64,000 bases of DNA from Pyrinomonadaceae bacterium (GTDB taxonomy: Bacteria > Acidobacteriota > Blastocatellia > Pyrinomonadales > Pyrinomonadaceae). Positions 54,538 through 63,107 of the stretch are shown here, piece by piece; position 1 is the first letter of the stretch, and each line of letters starts with the position of its first letter. Made by a program: the position numbers and the translations under genes. Where the stretch lies: NCBI GenBank assembly GCA_017983495.1, contig JAGOBH010000003.1, positions 62,001 through 126,000 on the forward strand. The letters run 5' to 3'. The notes beneath the pieces are model-generated. The model saw nothing but the letters and a program-made list of their open reading frames with translations. It did no database searches and had not been told where the DNA came from.

Positions 54538-55882
54538 CTCTCGGATAGGCCGGGGAATTTCGCTGATCGGTATTCATTTCGCCCGTGATCAAGGGACGCA
54601 AATGCTCGATCGTTTTCTCGGTCGCACCGCGATTCTTTTCAATTGCTGAGAGGGCATTGGAACCAAGCTCTTGGCATCGGGCCGCATCGGCAAGCAGTTG
54701 CGAGATCTCAGTCGCCAAACGGCTCGCTACCTCCCGTTCATCCATCTCCGATAGCTGGACCAGAGCGTCATTGGCGAGAAATTCCTTAACAGCGGCGTCA
54801 AAATTTGATGTGTGTGGTCCGGTAATGATCGCTCGTCCCGATGTGGCAGGCTCTAAAATGCTCTGGCCGCCGTGCCGAATCAGACTGCCGCCGACAAAGA
54901 CGATCTCGGCAAGCGGATAAACGCCGCGAAGTTCGCCGATGCTGTCGAGCAGTATGACCTCCGCCAGAGCATCGCGTTCCGATGGTTTTTCCGAGCGTCG
55001 AGCCCACGCCAATCCGCTTTTTTTGATCTCATCGGCTACTGCCTGAAATCGCTCCGGGTGACGCGGAGCAATAAGCAACCGCGGAAGTGCTTGTTCTGAA
55101 CTCTTAAAAACACTCTTGAACGCATCGAGCACCCATTTCTCTTCGGGCGAATGCGTGCTTGCCGCAACTATCAGTGGGGCGTCTGCGGATATCGAGAACC
55201 TCTCGCGGATATCGCGAGTGACATCACTCGACTCTTTCACGGCCTGATCAAATTTGACGTTGCCGGTCACCTTGACCTTGTTTGCACGTATTCCCAACGC
55301 CATCAGGCGCTCTGCATCGGCATTTGTTTGCATCAACGCCATGTCCGGATACGACAAAACGCGGCGCATAAAGTTTTTGATGTAGGCGTAGCGTTTGTAA
55401 GACTTTGCCGAAAGCCGTCCATTGACGATCGCGACGCGTGCTCCGCTTTTGGTCGCTTCGCGGACAAAGTTGAACCAGATCTCGGTCTCCATCAGCAGGA
55501 CTACCGACGGCTTGAAATGCCGCAGAGCCCGACGGACGCTGAATTTCCAGTCGAAGGGAAAGTAGAAGATCGCATCGGCTTTGCCGGCAAATGCCTCACT
55601 TGCAAGCCGATGGCCGGTCTTTGTCGTGTTCGATATGATCAACCGATGATTGGGGAACTGGGCAACCAGGCCGGCGATGACCGGTTTTGCGGCATTGGTC
55701 TCGCCGACAGAAACGCAATGGATCCAGATGACCTTGCGGTCGTCGTGATCGAATTTAGGCAGAATGCCAAGCCGCTGAAAAAAGCCGGCGGCGTACTTTC
55801 CATTGAATATTGCGTCAAAGAGAAAACGGGGCAGCAGCACCACGAACGCGAAAGTCAGAACGATGCTATAGAGAAAAAACAT
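54530..55882 (-). CDS. waaA: 3-deoxy-D-manno-octulosonic acid (Kdo) transferase
   Basis: A 450-residue enzyme that adds Kdo to lipid A precursor at the cytoplasmic face of the inner membrane. It has an N-terminal membrane helix (about 1-22), 'IWIHCVSVGETNAAKPVI' and 'LIISNTTKTGH' in the N-terminal GT-B half, and 'ETEIWFN' and 'RHPERF' in the hinge/C-terminal half, all typical of WaaA/KdtA. It shows that the organism makes LPS or a Kdo-bearing lipid. Gene order around it is not that of an LPS operon. Confidence 0.93.
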   Translation of the reverse strand: MFFLYSIVLTFAFVVLLPRFLFDAIFNGKYAAGFFQRLGILPKFDHDDRKVIWIHCVSVGETNAAKPVIAGLVAQFPNHRLIISNTTKTGHRLASEAFAGKADAIFYFPFDWKFSVRRALRHFKPSVVLLMETEIWFNFVREATKSGARVAIVNGRLSAKSYKRYAYIKNFMRRVLSYPDMALMQTNADAERLMALGIRANKVKVTGNVKFDQAVKESSDVTRDIRERFSISADAPLIVAASTHSPEEKWVLDAFKSVFKSSEQALPRLLIAPRHPERFQAVADEIKKSGLAWARRSEKPSERDALAEVILLDSIGELRGVYPLAEIVFVGGSLIRHGGQSILEPATSGRAIITGPHTSNFDAAVKEFLANDALVQLSEMDEREVASRLATEISQLLADAARCQELGSNALSAIEKNRGATEKTIEHLRPLITGEMNTDQRNSPAYPRAN

Positions 55883-55962
55883 AGTCCGAAAATTTTAGTG
55901 TCCGGGTCACGCTTAGGAATAAAATACCAGCGTGCCCCGGACAAAAGGCTTCGAACGTCCGA

Positions 55963-56526
55963 CTATTTAACGCGTTCCATGTAACGCGATTCGGTCGGGT
56001 TGACGCGTATCATCTCACCCTCGACGATAAACGGCGGAACCGAGAGCGTAACACCATTTTCGAGAGTGGCCGGTTTGTTTGAATTCGATGCGGTAGCTCC
56101 CTTAAGAGGCGGATCGGTCCGGGTGACGGCCAGATCCATCGTCGCCGGCAGAGCGACACCGATCGGCGTTCCGCTGTAAAACTCGACCTCGATCTTGAGG
56201 CCCGGCATTAGCCACTGTGCCGCATCGCCGAGTTCTTCTTCGGTCAAAGCAACCTGCTCGTATGTTTCCGTGTTCATAAAATGGTGGTGCGAACCGTCTG
56301 AATAGAGGTACTCCATCTTATGCTGTTCGAGAGTGATCTTTTCGAGCGTGTCGTTCGACCTGAAGCGGTACTCAAATGAGTTGCCCGTCAACAGGTTACG
56401 AAGGCGAGCCTGAACCATTGCCCGTAGATTGCCCGGCGTGTGATGGTGAAATTCCATCACCTTGACGGGCGACCCTTCGTGCAGGATGACCATGCCTTTT
56501 CTGATATCGTTTGCTGAAATAGCCAT
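55963..56526 (-). CDS. efp: Translation elongation factor P
   Basis: A 187-residue three-domain EF-P, which helps ribosomes through polyproline stretches. 'NDIRKGMVI' and 'RLRNLLTGNSFEYRFRSND' belong to domains I and II, and 'GVTLSVPPFIVEGEMIRV' to domain III. The domain I tip loop reads TPGNLRAMV (30-38). Aligned by hand to the E. coli KPGKGQAF loop, Asn33 stands where modified Lys34 occurs, so the usual Lys or Arg modification target is absent at that place. Confidence 0.93.
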   Translation of the reverse strand: MAISANDIRKGMVILHEGSPVKVMEFHHHTPGNLRAMVQARLRNLLTGNSFEYRFRSNDTLEKITLEQHKMEYLYSDGSHHHFMNTETYEQVALTEEELGDAAQWLMPGLKIEVEFYSGTPIGVALPATMDLAVTRTDPPLKGATASNSNKPATLENGVTLSVPPFIVEGEMIRVNPTESRYMERVK

Positions 56527-56608
56527 AAAACTCTGTTCTTATCTCCGTTATGTAAAAATTGCGCGTAAACACAAAAGAGATAGTTTAGTTTCCGACCGCC
56601 GATCTTGT

Positions 56609-56694
56609 CTAGCGGACGGTGATGCGCAGGCCATCAGTGCCTTCCTGTTGACACTCGATGAACCCGAGACGATGGTATTTAGCCCGTCTGCAAG
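56609..56694 (-). pseudogene. Possible remnant of a GNAT acetyltransferase C-terminus
   Basis: On the minus strand one frame reads 'RAKYHRLGFIECQQEGTDG' and then LRITVR before a TAG at 56609-56611. The 'YxRLGF' followed by a short beta strand is typical of the end of GNAT acetyltransferases. No start, acetyl-CoA loop or upstream domain is present, so it looks like a decayed 3' fragment. It could be chance. Confidence 0.4.
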
Positions 56695-56731
56695 GTCGTG
56701 ATATTCCGACGGCCGTGCAGACAGAGCAGTT

Positions 56732-57232
56732 CTATTTACCCTTGGTAAAGGGCAGCGGCGGCGGCTCTTCGCCGTCTTTCGGATACGCCTTATTCAGTCC
56801 GTCGTAGATCATCACGATCTTGTTGATCCAGTCTTTTGCTTCGGCGTTCTCCGGATCGTACTTGACCGTCCGGCGATAATCGCCGAGTGCCGATGCGTAC
56901 TGGCGTGCATCGGTCAGAGCGACACCGCGTTTCAGATATGCTTCTGCAAGTGCCTTTTTAGCGGCAGGGTCGCTTGCCTTGGCGGCGAGTGCCTTTTCAG
57001 CGGCCTTGACGGCATCGTCAAAAGCCTTTGTATCGATCGGGTCACCGCTCTGTGTCCACTTGCTCTTATCGCCGGCGGTTGCCTGCGGCGGAGTTTGGTT
57101 TTCGGTTGAATGGGCGGTCACGGTCTGCGAACGTTCCGTCCGCGCAGTGTTGGCGTTTTGCTGAATGGGCTGCGGCGAATTACCGCATCCGACCGCCAAA
57201 ACAGCTGCTACAAAAACAAAAAATGATCTCAT
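56732..57232 (-). CDS. TPR-like lipoprotein
   Basis: A 166-residue protein with a signal peptide and a good lipobox 'LAVGC' (about 12-16). A Gln/Thr-rich linker precedes two to three helix-turn-helix TPR-type units ('AAKKALAEAYLKRGVALTDA', then 'YASALGDYRRTVKYDPENAE'). TPR proteins serve as protein-protein scaffolds. It lies 4 bp after the dikinase-like gene and is probably its operon partner, which places both in the cell envelope. Confidence 0.82.
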   Translation of the reverse strand: MRSFFVFVAAVLAVGCGNSPQPIQQNANTARTERSQTVTAHSTENQTPPQATAGDKSKWTQSGDPIDTKAFDDAVKAAEKALAAKASDPAAKKALAEAYLKRGVALTDARQYASALGDYRRTVKYDPENAEAKDWINKIVMIYDGLNKAYPKDGEEPPPLPFTKGK

Positions 57233-57236
57233 AATT

Positions 57237-59183
57237 TTACTTATCGATATAGGGTCTCGACTGGACCACGAAAATGCGTCCTTTCATTATACCCCATTCG
57301 ATGTCCTGTTCCTTCTTGCCGCCGAACACTCCTCTGATCCTGATGGCGGTCTTTGCCAGATCGCGTGCCTGCACATCTGTTAGTACACGGCTTTTCGCTC
57401 CGGCACACTTGTCAGCGGTTTCCTTAAGATCGCCATTATCGTCGAACCGAAGAGCGTTGGTCTGGTCCGAAAGCGTCATGACAATGACCGAGTTCGAACG
57501 CGGGTTGAACAATATCTGCTCAGGGATGCCGGTGTTGTCGACCACCTTTGAGTTATGCCCGCAAACTGCGCTGATATAGACGGAATTTTTGCTTTTCGGG
57601 TCGAACGGGTCTTTTGTGATCATCACGCCGCCCTTTTCCATATCGATGCCGAGTTGGATCAGCGCCGACATATAGACATCCGTTTGGCTGACATAATTAC
57701 GGACACGAGCCTCGTACGCCTCAAATTTCCAGAGCGAGCCCCAGACCTTCTTAACTGCTTCGATCAGCTTATCATCCTCGCGCACGTTCGGAACGCTTGA
57801 ATAAAGTCCTGCTCCGCTGAAATTGGGCAGATCTTCTGAGTTTGATGAGCTGCGGATAAATACCGGCTTACCGCCGAGTTGCGTACGCCATTTTGCGATG
57901 ATCTCACGACGCAGTTTGTCATCAAACTTCCCGTTTTGGATCGCGGTTCGCAGTGCATCGAGTTTTTGCCGGCGGTATCTCGGATTGTGGATAAAATCGT
58001 TATCGTCCAGCAATTGTTCGATGGTTTCGTTGATCTTGTTGTCCTTGATGAATTTATCGTACCAATAAAACGGAACCGTAAACCCGTCCGGAACGATGAT
58101 GCCCGGAATATTGGCGTTGAGCATTTCGCCCAGATTCGCTGATTTTGAACCGTAGATAATGCTGTCCCTTTTTCGCATCTGACGCAGACTCGCGAGCGTC
58201 ATGGTCTTCATGTCGGCGGGCGGTATCTGCTCGTCGGGCGGCTTTATCTTGTCAAGAATGTCCTTCGTTGCACGTTTGAATTTGTAGTCGGTCAGCCCGG
58301 CGTCGAGTTCGATCCAGTAGGTGTTGAGTTCCTTAAAGAGCTTGTCGGCGTCCTTGATATAGACGTTCGGGATGTTCCATCCCTTCGCCAAAATGTTGAT
58401 ATGCGATAGCGGCGATGAGGGTTTGGCGACGATTATGCCGCGAACCGGCGGCAGCGACAGCGGCAATTCTTTCAATACGAGGATCTCGTTGTCGCCGATC
58501 TCGACCGTGTCGTCGATCTTGTCGATGATGTGGATGCGGCCGATCGCTTTGCCGGTATTCAGTGCAAGATATTCCTGATTTTTGTTCAGGTCGTTTTGCA
58601 GGATGCGTTCGAGCCCCGCTTCCGCACTTACATCCTCCTGTCTGATCGAGTTCGGTTTGTAGGCGACCTTTTGGAAAAAGGTTCCGTTTATGACCTCATT
58701 TGCCGTCTTTATCAGGTTGACGTTGGCGAGGTCGCCTTCCCATAGCTCCCACGTAAAACGCTCGACCGGTTTTTGCCATGCGATCGTGCCGACGATAAAG
58801 CGGCGGTCTTCGTCAATATAGATCGGCTTGAAAACATCGGCACCGCGTGGAACCAGATAGGTCGCAAGTAAAAAATCTTTGTGAAACCGGAACTTTTGCG
58901 AATTAACGTAATAGATCTTGTTCTTGGCACGGCGGTCGATGATAAACATCGTGTGCGGCATCGCGTACGGTGTGCCTTGGTGATAAACGCGTGCGATCGA
59001 ATCAAAATCCGCCTGCGTGGCGATCTTAGGCAGTGAATTCTTTTTCGAATCCGGCTTTTTGTCCATCGCCCCATCGGGCTCGCGCAGGGCCGAGGGCTTG
59101 CGTGACAGCTGGGCATTGGCCGCAATTCCGGACAAAGCTATGGCCAGAATAATAGTGAAAATGGTAAATTTCAGTGACTTCAT
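57237..59183 (-). CDS. Exported PEP/pyruvate-binding dikinase-like protein (glucan-water-dikinase order)
   Basis: A 648-residue protein with a signal peptide (about 1-24). A phosphohistidine swivel domain ('SSPLSHINILAKGWNIPNVY', about 255-280; candidate His in LSH) comes first, followed by the ATP-binding PPDK_N domain (about 340-645): 'YGSKSANLGEML', 'IRSSSNSEDLPNFSGAGLYS' and the end 'QDIEWGIMKGRIFVVQSRPY'. This His-then-ATP order is that of plant glucan water dikinases, the reverse of PPDK and PEP synthase. Export of an ATP-using dikinase is unexpected. Upstream is a carbonic anhydrase gene, downstream a TPR lipoprotein gene. Substrate unknown. Confidence 0.8.
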   Translation of the reverse strand: MKSLKFTIFTIILAIALSGIAANAQLSRKPSALREPDGAMDKKPDSKKNSLPKIATQADFDSIARVYHQGTPYAMPHTMFIIDRRAKNKIYYVNSQKFRFHKDFLLATYLVPRGADVFKPIYIDEDRRFIVGTIAWQKPVERFTWELWEGDLANVNLIKTANEVINGTFFQKVAYKPNSIRQEDVSAEAGLERILQNDLNKNQEYLALNTGKAIGRIHIIDKIDDTVEIGDNEILVLKELPLSLPPVRGIIVAKPSSPLSHINILAKGWNIPNVYIKDADKLFKELNTYWIELDAGLTDYKFKRATKDILDKIKPPDEQIPPADMKTMTLASLRQMRKRDSIIYGSKSANLGEMLNANIPGIIVPDGFTVPFYWYDKFIKDNKINETIEQLLDDNDFIHNPRYRRQKLDALRTAIQNGKFDDKLRREIIAKWRTQLGGKPVFIRSSSNSEDLPNFSGAGLYSSVPNVREDDKLIEAVKKVWGSLWKFEAYEARVRNYVSQTDVYMSALIQLGIDMEKGGVMITKDPFDPKSKNSVYISAVCGHNSKVVDNTGIPEQILFNPRSNSVIVMTLSDQTNALRFDDNGDLKETADKCAGAKSRVLTDVQARDLAKTAIRIRGVFGGKKEQDIEWGIMKGRIFVVQSRPYIDK

Positions 59184-59197
59184 ATCGGTCGGTTGGA

Positions 59198-59866
59198 CTA
59201 TGATGCATCGGCGGCCGCACCGCGTTTATCGTTAAAAAGAAATCGGTGGCGGAGGTCTTGCAGTTCTTCTTCGTGCCCGACCGAGATGCCACGGTCGCGG
59301 ACAAGGCCGTCCTTGAGATCGTAGATCCATCCGTGAATGGTTAATACCTGTCCGCGGTTCCATGCGTCCCGCACGACAGTTGTTTCGCAGACATTTAGAA
59401 CCTGTTCGAAGACGTTTAGTTCGCAAATCTTATTTAGTTTCACGGACTCGTCGGAAATGTCATTGAGCAGATGTGAATAGAGGTTTGCCGTATCCTGAAT
59501 ATGCCTGAGCCAGTTGTCGATCAGCCCGTGGCGTTTTGTTTCCATTGCTGCCTGCACGCCGCCGCACCCGTAATGGCCGCAGACGATGATGTGTTCAACA
59601 TTCAGCAATTCGACGGCGAACTGCATCACCGACAAGCAATTCATGTCAGTGTGGATCACAAGATTAGCAACATTTCGGTGAACAAAGATCTCGCCCGGAG
59701 CAAGACCGACGATCGTATTGGCTGAAACGCGGCTGTCCGAGCAGCCGATCCAGAGATATTTCGGGCTCTGCTGGCCCGCAAGGTCAGAAAAGAAGCTCGG
59801 ATTCTGAGCCCGTATCTGCTCGGACCAGCGCCGGTTATTTTCGAGTAGATGGTCTATGTTCTTCAA
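59198..59866 (-). CDS. Beta-class carbonic anhydrase
   Basis: A 222-residue zinc enzyme that hydrates CO2 to bicarbonate in the cytoplasm. Zinc ligands and partners are C42, D44 and R46 in 'GCSDSR' and H98, C101 in 'CGHYGCGG', matching the E. coli Can numbering. It begins with TTG, supported by GGAG 7 nt upstream. It is 14 bp upstream of the dikinase-like gene and may be co-transcribed. Confidence 0.94.
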   Translation of the reverse strand: MKNIDHLLENNRRWSEQIRAQNPSFFSDLAGQQSPKYLWIGCSDSRVSANTIVGLAPGEIFVHRNVANLVIHTDMNCLSVMQFAVELLNVEHIIVCGHYGCGGVQAAMETKRHGLIDNWLRHIQDTANLYSHLLNDISDESVKLNKICELNVFEQVLNVCETTVVRDAWNRGQVLTIHGWIYDLKDGLVRDRGISVGHEEELQDLRHRFLFNDKRGAAADAS

Positions 59867-59903
59867 AATTTTACTCCGAAAGATATCTTAGCCGTTCACG
59901 TGC

Positions 59904-61157
59904 CTATCGCAAAATTTCTTCTATGGCATCGCACGCCGTCGTCGTACCGTTTTCGGAATCGACGATCCGCTTCAGTGCCTGAGCGTTATCGAGATATTTG
60001 GGGTTGCCGAGAATAGATCTGAGGGCGTCGGACGCTGTTTCTGCGTTATAACTGCCTCGGCGAATGATCTCGGCGACACCGGCTCGACGTACCCGGGCGG
60101 CATTGTCCGGCTGGTCGTGGCTGAAAGGGATGATCAAATGGGGTACGCCGGCACGCAGTACTTGTCCGGTAGTTCCGACTCCGGCTTGGTGAACTACGCA
60201 TGCCGCTCGGCCGAACACCTGTGAGAACGGTGCGTAGTCAAAGCCGACGATGTCGTCATTCAGTCCCCGGGGCGGTTCGTTTTCGCGGCCGTAGAGCATG
60301 ATCGCCCGTTTCCCGAGCAACGTCGCCGCCTTTACGCTTTCGTCAAAAAAGCTGCCTGCGTCCATCACCGCGGCCGAACCGAGCGTAAAGACGATCGGCG
60401 GATCGCCGGCATCGAGAAAGTCATTGATCTCGCGATTCTCTTCGCCCGGGACGCTCTCGTCGAAGAAGCAAGCTCCCGTCTGGAGCGTTGAAACCGGCCA
60501 ATCAGATTGCGGCCGTGCGAGGGCACGCGAGAACATCGCAAGATGCAGCAGACGCGAGAATTTATCGCGAAAGATCGGCTCGTGGTCTTCGCTTAGGCCA
60601 AGGCCGCGTCGAAACTGCTTGTACGGCTCGTACCAGCCGCTGACGGTCAATTGCATCACGCTGAAAAGCGTCCGATGAAACAGCGAAGGCAGAGGCCGTA
60701 AAAATTCGAGCCACTCTGCCATCGGGTAAACACCCGGGTCTTCGGCGGAAAAGAGAGTGAGAGGAGCGAGACTGGTCGAACACCACTTGATGCCGGTCTT
60801 TTCGACGAGTGAAGGCACGGCGTAAACGATCTCGCCGCTAACGATCACGTTAGCACCGTCGCACGCCGTGACCAGATCCTCGTACATTTCGTTAAGGCTC
60901 GGGAAAATTATGTTGCGGATGACCATCTCGGGGCCAATCCTGGAATCCATGGTCCTGCGAAGCAACTCACGGTCGGTCGGGTCGACATTTGGTCGCAGCG
61001 GAAAGAAGGCTAGGCCAAGAGCCTCAACTTTTTCCTGATAACCGGCCCACGTGCAGACAACGGGACTGTGGCCGCGTCGGCGCAATTCGAGAGCCAACGC
61101 AAGCTTTGGGTGCAGGTCGCCGAGGCTGCCCATAGTGGTAAGGACGATTCGTGCCAT
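59904..61157 (-). CDS. GT1-type glycosyltransferase (MGT/sterol-glucosyltransferase-like)
   Basis: A 417-residue GT-B enzyme. 'TMGSLGDLHPKLALALELRR' (about 8-27) is the N-terminal acceptor domain start and 'VVHQAGVGTTGQVLRAGVP' (about 320-338) the nucleotide-sugar-binding loop typical of GT1/GT28-like macrolide, sterol and rhamnosyl transferases. The acceptor is probably a lipid or secondary metabolite but cannot be named. It immediately follows the small membrane protein gene. Confidence 0.85.
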   Translation of the reverse strand: MARIVLTTMGSLGDLHPKLALALELRRRGHSPVVCTWAGYQEKVEALGLAFFPLRPNVDPTDRELLRRTMDSRIGPEMVIRNIIFPSLNEMYEDLVTACDGANVIVSGEIVYAVPSLVEKTGIKWCSTSLAPLTLFSAEDPGVYPMAEWLEFLRPLPSLFHRTLFSVMQLTVSGWYEPYKQFRRGLGLSEDHEPIFRDKFSRLLHLAMFSRALARPQSDWPVSTLQTGACFFDESVPGEENREINDFLDAGDPPIVFTLGSAAVMDAGSFFDESVKAATLLGKRAIMLYGRENEPPRGLNDDIVGFDYAPFSQVFGRAACVVHQAGVGTTGQVLRAGVPHLIIPFSHDQPDNAARVRRAGVAEIIRRGSYNAETASDALRSILGNPKYLDNAQALKRIVDSENGTTTACDAIEEILR

Positions 61158-61373
61158 TTACGCTTCGTCCTCTTCGCTGGTTTTTGATGCATCGGCCGCC
61201 GCGAGCCGTCGCTTGATCGCAAACCTCATACTGAGAAAGAATGCACAGATACCGAAGGCGGCCGCCGCGAGCGTGTAGTCAGACTGGCCCGTCGAATAAA
61301 AATAAGCGGCGATTCCCAACAGAACCACCGCCAGTGCCTTAAGTCCGATCTCCATCTTAATTTGGTTTCTCAT
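61158..61373 (-). CDS. Small two-helix membrane protein
   Basis: A 71-residue protein with two hydrophobic segments (about 12-28 and 34-50) and a charged C-terminus (Ser/Glu/Asp-rich). No family recognised. It overlaps the end of the DUF4349 gene and abuts the glycosyltransferase gene, so is probably co-transcribed. An ATG at 61355 just after the upstream stop is an alternative start, as is a TTG at 61376. Confidence 0.6.
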   Translation of the reverse strand: MRNQIKMEIGLKALAVVLLGIAAYFYSTGQSDYTLAAAAFGICAFFLSMRFAIKRRLAAADASKTSEEDEA

Positions 61374-62334
61374 CAATCGAATTTTCGATCACTGTATTTG
61401 GGCGATTTAGCCTTCTCACAAAGTACCGGATCAGAAAAAATGCCGGAACGCCGATAAACAGAATAAACGGTAGAATCGACACTGCGAACGTCACCAATCC
61501 CAATACAAAGCTTAACGCAAAATCGAGGCCGGTACTAAACGATTCGCCTAGCCGATAGAAAAAACCGCTGGAACTGGCCGCAAACGCTGCTTTTGTTTGG
61601 ATCCGGATCTTTATTGTCGACAGGCTGGACTGGTTTTCAAGAAAGCGTTTTCGACCCTCGATCTTTTCGATCTCGCTGCGGACCTCACCGAGTTGACGTT
61701 GAACATTCAGGGCATCTTCGACCGAATTTGCCCGCTTCATGATCTCCATGAACTGCTGCTCAAGAGCCTTTTGTGCCCTGAGGCGGGCCTCGACGTCGAT
61801 AAACTCCTCGGTAACGTCGTCGCCTTTTATGGTCTCGACAATGACTCGACTCGCGGTCTTTCTGATCTCGTCTACAGTCTCGGCAAACTTTGCCGCCGGA
61901 ACCCGGACCGTCATTGTGACTACGTCTCGGGTCGTGCCGGTCTTATCACTGATACTTTGCTGCGATTCGACCACAAATCCGCCTTTGCTCTCAGCGATCG
62001 AGGCAATACTCTTTTGCGATTCCTCGGGTGATTCCGCTTCGAGACTCAGATCGGCATTTCTCACGATCTTCCGATCGGTTGGAGCTGTGTCGATCTGCGA
62101 ATTTTGAGTTTGAGCAAGCGTTGCATTCGGTCCGCCGGCTACCACAGCCATCTTAGTGCCGCCACCGCCACCGCCCGACTTATTGGCGAGTTGATCGCGT
62201 TGAGCCGATCGAAGAGGCTCTGATTCGGAGGTTCCAGAGGAGAAGGACGGGTTTGAGCTATTGGACGCTCGTTCGCCACCGCATGCTATCGAAAGGGCGA
62301 GAATGGAAAGTGCGAAAAACTGGAAAAACTTCAT
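61357..62334 (-). CDS. DUF4349 lipoprotein
   Basis: A 325-residue protein with a lipobox 'LSIAC' (about 14-18), a low-complexity linker, a DUF4349 domain (about 90-265; 'RKIVRNADLSLEAES', 'VTMTVRVPAAKF', then a coiled coil 'QRQLGEVRSEIEKIEGRKRF') and a C-terminal membrane helix (about 282-305). DUF4349 proteins are envelope proteins of unknown role. It heads a group with the small membrane protein and the glycosyltransferase. Confidence 0.88.
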   Translation of the reverse strand: MKFFQFFALSILALSIACGGERASNSSNPSFSSGTSESEPLRSAQRDQLANKSGGGGGGTKMAVVAGGPNATLAQTQNSQIDTAPTDRKIVRNADLSLEAESPEESQKSIASIAESKGGFVVESQQSISDKTGTTRDVVTMTVRVPAAKFAETVDEIRKTASRVIVETIKGDDVTEEFIDVEARLRAQKALEQQFMEIMKRANSVEDALNVQRQLGEVRSEIEKIEGRKRFLENQSSLSTIKIRIQTKAAFAASSSGFFYRLGESFSTGLDFALSFVLGLVTFAVSILPFILFIGVPAFFLIRYFVRRLNRPNTVIENSIDEKPN

Positions 62335-62379
62335 GTTGGCCTCCAGAGTTCAAATTCTGCAACTATAGAACGATTTCCA

Positions 62380-63006
62380 CTAGCCGGCCTTGCGGGCTAC
62401 TTCGCGAAAACTCTCGCCTCGAAAGAAGGCTCCAACGGCGCGCATCATTCTCGTTATCGCTCGAATGATCTTCGGGAAAAACCAGACAAACGCGACCACG
62501 AAGATCCCGAGGATCGCCATGATGATGAACGGAGCAAAAACGGCCAGAAGGGTGCCGATGAATGCGATCACGTCTTCGACGAGCGACAGTACCCAATTTG
62601 AGACCGGTTCAGGCGATAAATTAGCGCCGACGCGAAGTGCGGCTTTTGTCCCGTGCGATCCAAACGCGAGTCCGCCGCCAAGAAGCGTCGCCGGGATGAA
62701 GACACTCGGTTCCAACTGGTTCGTTGCAGCATAGGCGACGACCGCGCCGGCCGGAACCCGAATGAACGTGTGAACGACGTCCCAGACGCTATCGACGTAC
62801 GGTATCTTGTCCGCAAAAAACTCGATCAGGTAAAGACCGCCGGCGACGCCGATGATCCACCAGTTATCGAGCGCGTCGAGCCCGCCGGGCAGTTTGGTCG
62901 CTCCAAATTTCTGCAGCATGCCGAGCACCGCCACAGTCGCGTAGAGATTGATGCCGGACGTCCAGGCACTGCCGAGAGCTAAGCTAAGTGTTGAGAACCA
63001 TTCCAT
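62380..63006 (-). CDS. DUF4126 membrane protein
   Basis: A 208-residue membrane protein with about five hydrophobic segments. The opening 'LALGSAWTSGINLYATVAVLG' and 'VDSVWDVVHTFIRVPAGAVV' are the hallmarks of DUF4126. Function unknown. The start at 63006 follows GGAGG at 10 nt; a longer frame from 63066 would translate an ACAGGAT word-repeat ('AILSILSILFE') and is rejected. Confidence 0.85.
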   Translation of the reverse strand: MEWFSTLSLALGSAWTSGINLYATVAVLGMLQKFGATKLPGGLDALDNWWIIGVAGGLYLIEFFADKIPYVDSVWDVVHTFIRVPAGAVVAYAATNQLEPSVFIPATLLGGGLAFGSHGTKAALRVGANLSPEPVSNWVLSLVEDVIAFIGTLLAVFAPFIIMAILGIFVVAFVWFFPKIIRAITRMMRAVGAFFRGESFREVARKAG

Positions 63007-63030
63007 CGCGAATTCGCCTCCACCCAAGGT

Positions 63031-63090
63031 TTCAAACAGGATAGACAGGATGGACAGGATTGCCAAGTTGTCACGCGGAATATCCTGTTA
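63031..63090. repeat. ACAGGAT word-repeat with inverted end
   Basis: TTCAAACAGGATAGACAGGA continues into TGGACAGGAT, giving three words at 9-nt spacing, with a single inverted word ATCCTGTT at 63082-63089. Same family as 245-327 and 24946-24994; placed between two minus-strand genes. Confidence 0.8.
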
Positions 63091-63107
63091 CAATTTCCCT
63101 TTCCCAA

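Noticed and set aside
63007..63066. N-terminal extension of the DUF4126 protein
   Set aside because: It translates ACAGGAT words into 'AILSILSILFE'; the downstream ATG has a ribosome site and family-typical start.
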